Shown in pieces: positions 24,572 to 27,363 of a stretch of 27,363 nucleotides of DNA. The stretch's first letter is position 1, and each line of letters begins with the position of its first letter. Below the pieces are notes generated by a model, which saw only the letters and a program-made list of their open reading frames with translations, had not been told where the DNA came from and did no database searches. The DNA lies in the IMG/VR virus record IMGVR_UViG_3300009001_000071, positions 1 through 27,363 of that record; one strand, given 5' to 3'. A program made the position numbers and the translations under genes. The DNA comes from a virus.

Positions 24572-25153
24572 ATGAGTAATCTATTTCAAAGATTAGAACT
24601 TCAGGCATTTCGTGCGGGGATCAACCCCCGTACGAAAGAGAGTCGGGAGTGGTTTCGGAAGAAGGCAAGTAACCTTCGGGCAATCAACAGACGAGAGTTA
24701 ATGAAAGAGGATCCTCTCAAGAGGAGAAGAAAACAGATCGTCGGTTCGATGCAAATGTTTTTCTATGACCCGAAAACAAAGGACACCCTTCCCTACTACG
24801 ATACATTCCCTCTCGTGATTGTTGTTGGTCCGGCAAAGGATGGGTTTTATGGGATCAACCTTCATTATCTTCCTCCGACATTGAGAGCAAAGTTCCTTGA
24901 TGCTCTTATGGAAATTGCTGGTAGCAAGGTAGACGAGAATACGAAGTTTGATCTGACATACAGAATGCTAACGAAGTCATCGAAACTGAGATACTTCAAA
25001 CCTTGTTTTAAACATTACTTGAGCAAACATGTCAAAAGCGACTTTGCTGAAGTTCTTGCTCCGGAGTGGGAGATCGCAACCTTTTTGCCAACAGCGCAGT
25101 GGAAGAAAACCAGTTCGCAAAAGGTTTACTACGATTCTAGGAATAGCATCTAA
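24572..25153 (+). CDS. Conserved T4-type phage protein, possibly gp2-like DNA end protector
   Basis: In this 193-aa protein, residues 1-65 are basic and helical ('RTKESREWFRKKASNLRAIN', 'KRRRKQIVGSM'). Residues 66-110 contain 'FFYDPKTKDTLPYYDTFPLV' and 'GFYGINLHYLPPTLRAKFLD', a conserved signature I associate with myovirus proteins sometimes annotated as DNA end protector. T4 gp2 (DNA end protector, 274 aa) is encoded beside gp4 in T4, and here the gene is two genes after gp4, which fits but does not prove the assignment. The C-terminus is basic with 'YFKPCFKHYLSKHVKSDF'. A head-DNA or neck role is inferred from the basic charge and context. The next gene starts inside its stop codon (TAATG). 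Confidence 0.7.
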   Translation: MSNLFQRLELQAFRAGINPRTKESREWFRKKASNLRAINRRELMKEDPLKRRRKQIVGSMQMFFYDPKTKDTLPYYDTFPLVIVVGPAKDGFYGINLHYLPPTLRAKFLDALMEIAGSKVDENTKFDLTYRMLTKSSKLRYFKPCFKHYLSKHVKSDFAEVLAPEWEIATFLPTAQWKKTSSQKVYYDSRNSI

Positions 25154-25863
25154 TGGCAGGTATCGACGAGTTTAAATCTCTTGTTTCTCAAGGAGCAGGA
25201 CTAGCAAGACCGAATCTATTTCGAGTCTTTTTACCTTCTCTTGGCGGAAGCACAAAAGAACTCAGTCTATTATGCAAGGCAACTGAATTGCCTGGAAGAC
25301 AGGTAACTTCGATTGACCATCAGGTCGGAACACCACTCAGAAAGATTGCAAATGGATATGCAGTCACAGATGTTAACCTGACATTTCATGTTCTGAACAC
25401 CCATTCAATTAAAAGTTATTTTGAAACCTGGCAGAGTCTTGCGCACAGTAATTCTTCTTATGAGGTTGGGTACTACTACAATTATGTCAAACCTGTTGCA
25501 ATTCAGCAGGTTCAGAGAGGACAAGTAGTTCCCCTTCTTCGCAGGCAGTTAGGTTTTGTTGATAAGATTCCAGGATTCATTTTGAATCGACTGCCAGATA
25601 TTGGTCCGCTTAACACTTCCTCTGGTCAATTGTCTATTGGTCTCGAGTTTGACGAGACGCCAGTGTATACTTGTTTCCTCCTTGAAGCATACCCAACAAC
25701 AATGACTGCGATCCAGTTAGGAGACGAACAAGAAAACCAGACAATGGAGTTGAGCGTTCAACTCTCATATAAAGATTGGGTCAGTGGCGTCAAAGAACCA
25801 AATGATAACCTTGCTGCCTCAATTGCTGGGTTTGGTATTAATAAGATTAGGAACTTTTTTTGA
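25153..25863 (+). CDS. Tail-tube-fold protein, gp54-like (or gp19-like)
   Basis: In this 236-aa protein, 'RPNLFRVFLPSLGG' near residues 19-32, 'LSLLCKATELPGRQV' at about 37-51, 'TDVNLTFHVLNTHSIKSYFE' around 73-92 and 'YTCFLLEAYPTTMTAIQLGD' near 175-194, followed by 'LSVQLSYKDW', form the layout of the T4 gp19/gp54 tail-tube family. An insertion at about residues 118-160 ('LLRRQLGFVDKIPGFILNRL') interrupts the fold. Length lies between T4 gp19 (163) and gp54 (320). Because it is next to gp26 and the tape measure and not beside a sheath gene, I favour the tube initiator gp54 over the major tube protein, but not strongly. The TAATG overlap suggests coupling to the 193-aa gene. Confidence 0.75.
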   Translation: MAGIDEFKSLVSQGAGLARPNLFRVFLPSLGGSTKELSLLCKATELPGRQVTSIDHQVGTPLRKIANGYAVTDVNLTFHVLNTHSIKSYFETWQSLAHSNSSYEVGYYYNYVKPVAIQQVQRGQVVPLLRRQLGFVDKIPGFILNRLPDIGPLNTSSGQLSIGLEFDETPVYTCFLLEAYPTTMTAIQLGDEQENQTMELSVQLSYKDWVSGVKEPNDNLAASIAGFGINKIRNFF

Positions 25864-25883
25864 TTACATTATAGGAGTTTGAA

Positions 25884-26588
25884 ATGGCACTTCCAAAGTT
25901 GAATGAAACGCCAAAGTATGAAGTAGAAATTCCATCGACAGGCAAGACAGTTAGGTTTCGTCCTTATCTGGTAAAAGAAGAAAAAGTCCTCATGATGGCA
26001 TTCGAATCTGGGGATCAGAAAGCAGCGTTAAGAGCAATTGTTGATACAATTGAAGCATGCATTGTAGACAAAATTGATGCTACTAATCTGGCGACGTTTG
26101 ATGTTGAGTACCTGTTTACTCAGATTCGGTCAAAGTCTGTTGGTGAAAGTTCTACGCTGATGATTAAGTGTAAGGAGTGCGAGAAACAGAATGAGTATAA
26201 ATTCGATGTTTCTCAAGTAAACGTCAATGTAGAAAAGAAAGATTCTGTCATTGAGATTACTCCTGAAATTTCTATAGAGTTAGGTTATCCGACATACAGT
26301 TCCATTTCTGAGACAAACTTTGAAGGGAATGAAATGGAAGTCGGATTTGATTTGGCAGTGAGTTGTATCAAAAGGATTATGACAGAGGAAGAATTGATTG
26401 AATCTTCTGATGTCTCCAAACAAGAACTTATTGAGTTTGTGGAGTCCATGAGTCAAGAGCAGTTTAAGAACATAACTGACTTCTTGCAGGCAATGCCTTC
26501 TATGCAACATGTCGCAAACTTCACGTGCGAACACTGCGGAGAAGAAAACGAATTGGTCTTGAGAGGGATGCAAGATTTTTTATCGTAA
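25884..26588 (+). CDS. 26: Baseplate hub / tail-assembly protein gp26
   Basis: This 234-aa protein has an N-terminus 'YEVEIPSTGKTVRFRPYLVK' and 'EEKVLMMA' (residues 12-39), 'IRSKSVGE' (81-88) and a C-terminal region that fit the T4_baseplate family (PF12322, gp26; T4 gp26 is 208 aa). Two CxxC pairs are present, Cys96-x2-Cys99 and Cys215-x2-Cys218, which together could bind zinc. The ATG has AGGAG with 6-base spacing, the best ribosome site in the rightward cluster. The frame ends at TAA (26586-26588), three bases after a T TTT TTA heptamer, and a -1 frame continues beyond. Placed before a tape-measure candidate, it occupies the tail-assembly chaperone position (lambda gpG slot). Confidence 0.88.
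   Translation: MALPKLNETPKYEVEIPSTGKTVRFRPYLVKEEKVLMMAFESGDQKAALRAIVDTIEACIVDKIDATNLATFDVEYLFTQIRSKSVGESSTLMIKCKECEKQNEYKFDVSQVNVNVEKKDSVIEITPEISIELGYPTYSSISETNFEGNEMEVGFDLAVSCIKRIMTEEELIESSDVSKQELIEFVESMSQEQFKNITDFLQAMPSMQHVANFTCEHCGEENELVLRGMQDFLS
26562..26582 (+). promoter_or_regulatory. -1 programmed ribosomal frameshift site (gp26 to extension)
   Basis: The heptamer T TTT TTA at 26576-26582 is in register with the gp26 zero frame (GA-T TTT TTA TCG TAA), the X XXY YYZ form used in HIV-1 and many phage tail genes. AGAGGG at 26562-26567, ending 8 bases upstream, is a Shine-Dalgarno-like stimulator like that of E. coli dnaX. A weak inverted repeat, TATCGT (26581-26586) with ACGATA (26598-26603), overlaps the site's 3' end. 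The zero-frame stop is four bases after the heptamer, and the -1 frame stays open for 62 more residues. Confidence 0.82.
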
Positions 26589-26770
26589 ACCTCTCACACG
26601 ATAGTTTGGTGAACCATTATAAAACAAACTTTTCGTTGATGCAACATCATCACTATAGTCTGACAGAGATTGAATTGATGATGCCGTGGGAGAGGGAAAT
26701 CTACGTTGCTATGTTAATTGAGTATGTAAGAGAAGAGAATGAGAGAATAAAAAACCAACAGAACGGATAA
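26582..26770 (+). CDS. -1 frame extension of gp26 (GT-like chaperone tail; position of gp51)
   Basis: Reading continues in the -1 frame after the slip, giving 62 residues ('IVNLSHDSLVNHYKTNFSLM' then 'HHYSLTEIELMMPWEREIYV') and a total fusion of about 295 aa. The 'LTEIELMMPWEREIYVAMLI' stretch followed by a Glu/Arg/Asn-rich helix resembles the downstream parts of frameshifted tail-assembly chaperones. The only in-frame ATG (26639) has no Shine-Dalgarno, so independent initiation is unlikely. In T4, gene 51 occupies the slot after 26, but T4 gp51 is about 249 aa, so I call this gp51 by position only. It ends 6 bases before the tape-measure ATG. Confidence 0.75.
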   Translation: MVNLSHDSLVNHYKTNFSLMQHHHYSLTEIELMMPWEREIYVAMLIEYVREENERIKNQQNG

Positions 26771-26776
26771 ACTGCA

Positions 26777-27363
26777 ATGGCAGAAAATAAAACTCTAGCA
26801 GATGTAATTAAGGTATTGAGGGACCAGGGGCAACTCACCCGAAATTCTGGTACGAACTCAATCAAATCTGTGAAAGAAATACTCATGGGCGGAGATGAAG
26901 AACTCTCAGAAACAATCTCCGATCTTGTTGATGAGTTTAAGCAAAACAGATTAGACGCTGAAGAGGAAAGAAGGGAAAGGAAACCAGGCAGTTCTGTCCC
27001 TCCTCAAAAAGAACCTGAAAGTGCAAAGGCAGATTTCGGATTCGGTTCATTTGGAATTGCTGGCGTGTTGACTGCTATTGCTGGTTCTGCTGTTGGTGCA
27101 TTGACTGGATTGTTGGAAGGTGCTGCAAAGTTCTTCCGTCCCATTACAAGATTCTTTACCGAGAATCCCATTGTCCGCTCTGTGAAGAAAATGTTCGATA
27201 GTATTAAAGATGCAGAGGGTGGATTCCGTAAAGGGATCAATGATAAGGTTATTAAACCTATCAAAGATTTCGGAGGAAGAATCGCCAAAGTCTTTGAACC
27301 CATTACCCAGTTTTTCCAAGGTGGTGGTGACGATGCATTCAAGAGACTCCGGCAGTTAAAAAC
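26777..27363 (+). CDS. Probable tail tape-measure protein (gp29-like), C-terminus beyond window
   Basis: The frame is open to the right edge (195 codons seen). Residues 1-70 are helical and charged ('DVIKVLRDQGQLTRN', 'LDAEEERRERK'), then a Pro-rich linker. Residues 88-118 form a Gly/Ala-rich hydrophobic segment ('GIAGVLTAIAGSAVGALTGL'). After it come related units 'FFRPITRFF' and 'VFEPITQFF' about 55 residues apart, separated by helical 'VKKMFDSI' stretches. Helical sequence with a hydrophobic segment, directly after tail-assembly chaperone genes, is the usual picture of a tape measure, which sets tail length and leads DNA passage. No residue-level match to T4 gp29 was made. The ribosome site is weak, so coupling from the extension is likely. 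Confidence 0.65.
   Translation, partial: MAENKTLADVIKVLRDQGQLTRNSGTNSIKSVKEILMGGDEELSETISDLVDEFKQNRLDAEEERRERKPGSSVPPQKEPESAKADFGFGSFGIAGVLTAIAGSAVGALTGLLEGAAKFFRPITRFFTENPIVRSVKKMFDSIKDAEGGFRKGINDKVIKPIKDFGGRIAKVFEPITQFFQGGGDDAFKRLRQLK

Noticed and set aside
26525-26590. Independent start of the gp26 extension at or near 26525
   Set aside because: The 5' part of that frame lies in the zinc-motif coding region of gp26 and yields an Arg-rich shadow; a slip at 26576-26582 explains the reading frame better.

Overview
The window is part of a T4-type myovirus genome carrying the baseplate and tail morphogenesis module. Base composition in sampled lines is in the low 40s % GC, late promoters match the T4-type octamer TATAAATA, and many proteins carry signatures of T4 gene products (gp4, 5, 6, 7, 8, 10, 25, 26, 27, 48, 53). 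The set and order, the giant DUF4815-type protein and the trimmed baseplate proteins suggest a marine T4-like phage (cyanophage, pelagiphage or a relative). That host assignment is inference; no host marker is visible.

Layout: the window is divergent about a 51-bp intergenic gap (23327-23377) that holds one late promoter in each direction. Everything left of the gap is on the minus strand and is transcribed leftward: tube cap gp48, wedge gp53, hub gp27-like, a gp5 N-terminal OB protein, a 671-aa protein ending in an amidase domain, the gp5 C-terminal beta-helix protein, an unrecognised 198-aa protein, gp25, gp6, a short gp7-like protein, a gp10-N-like protein, gp8, a 2015-aa structural protein, a 77-aa coiled-coil protein and a repeat-rich tail-fibre-like protein that runs off the left edge. 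Most junctions overlap by 1-4 bases or have gaps under 10 bases, so coupled translation is likely. Right of the gap, on the plus strand, are gp4 head-completion nuclease, a glycosyltransferase, a conserved 193-aa protein, a tube-fold protein (gp54/gp19-like), gp26, a -1 frame extension of gp26, and the start of a probable tape-measure protein that runs off the right edge.

How they work together: gp27, the gp5 parts and the amidase would form the central hub and needle; gp53, gp25, gp6, gp7 and gp8 the wedges; gp48 and the tube-fold protein start the tail tube; gp26 and its frameshifted extension probably act as tail-assembly chaperones for the tape measure; and the gp10-like, 2015-aa and fibre proteins form the periphery that meets the host.

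The most notable points are: (i) a textbook -1 frameshift site (T TTT TTA with an upstream Shine-Dalgarno-like stimulator) joining gp26 to a 62-aa extension; (ii) T4 gp5 split over three adjacent genes, with an amidase domain where T4 has a lysozyme; (iii) that amidase lacking the lysine found in T7 lysozyme; (iv) a gp7 reduced to its C-terminal part; (v) a late promoter whose predicted +1 falls exactly on an ATG; and (vi) a glycosyltransferase embedded in the head/tail completion genes. No tRNA, CRISPR array, insertion sequence or convincing terminator was seen, and no gene-free stretch exceeds 66 bases.
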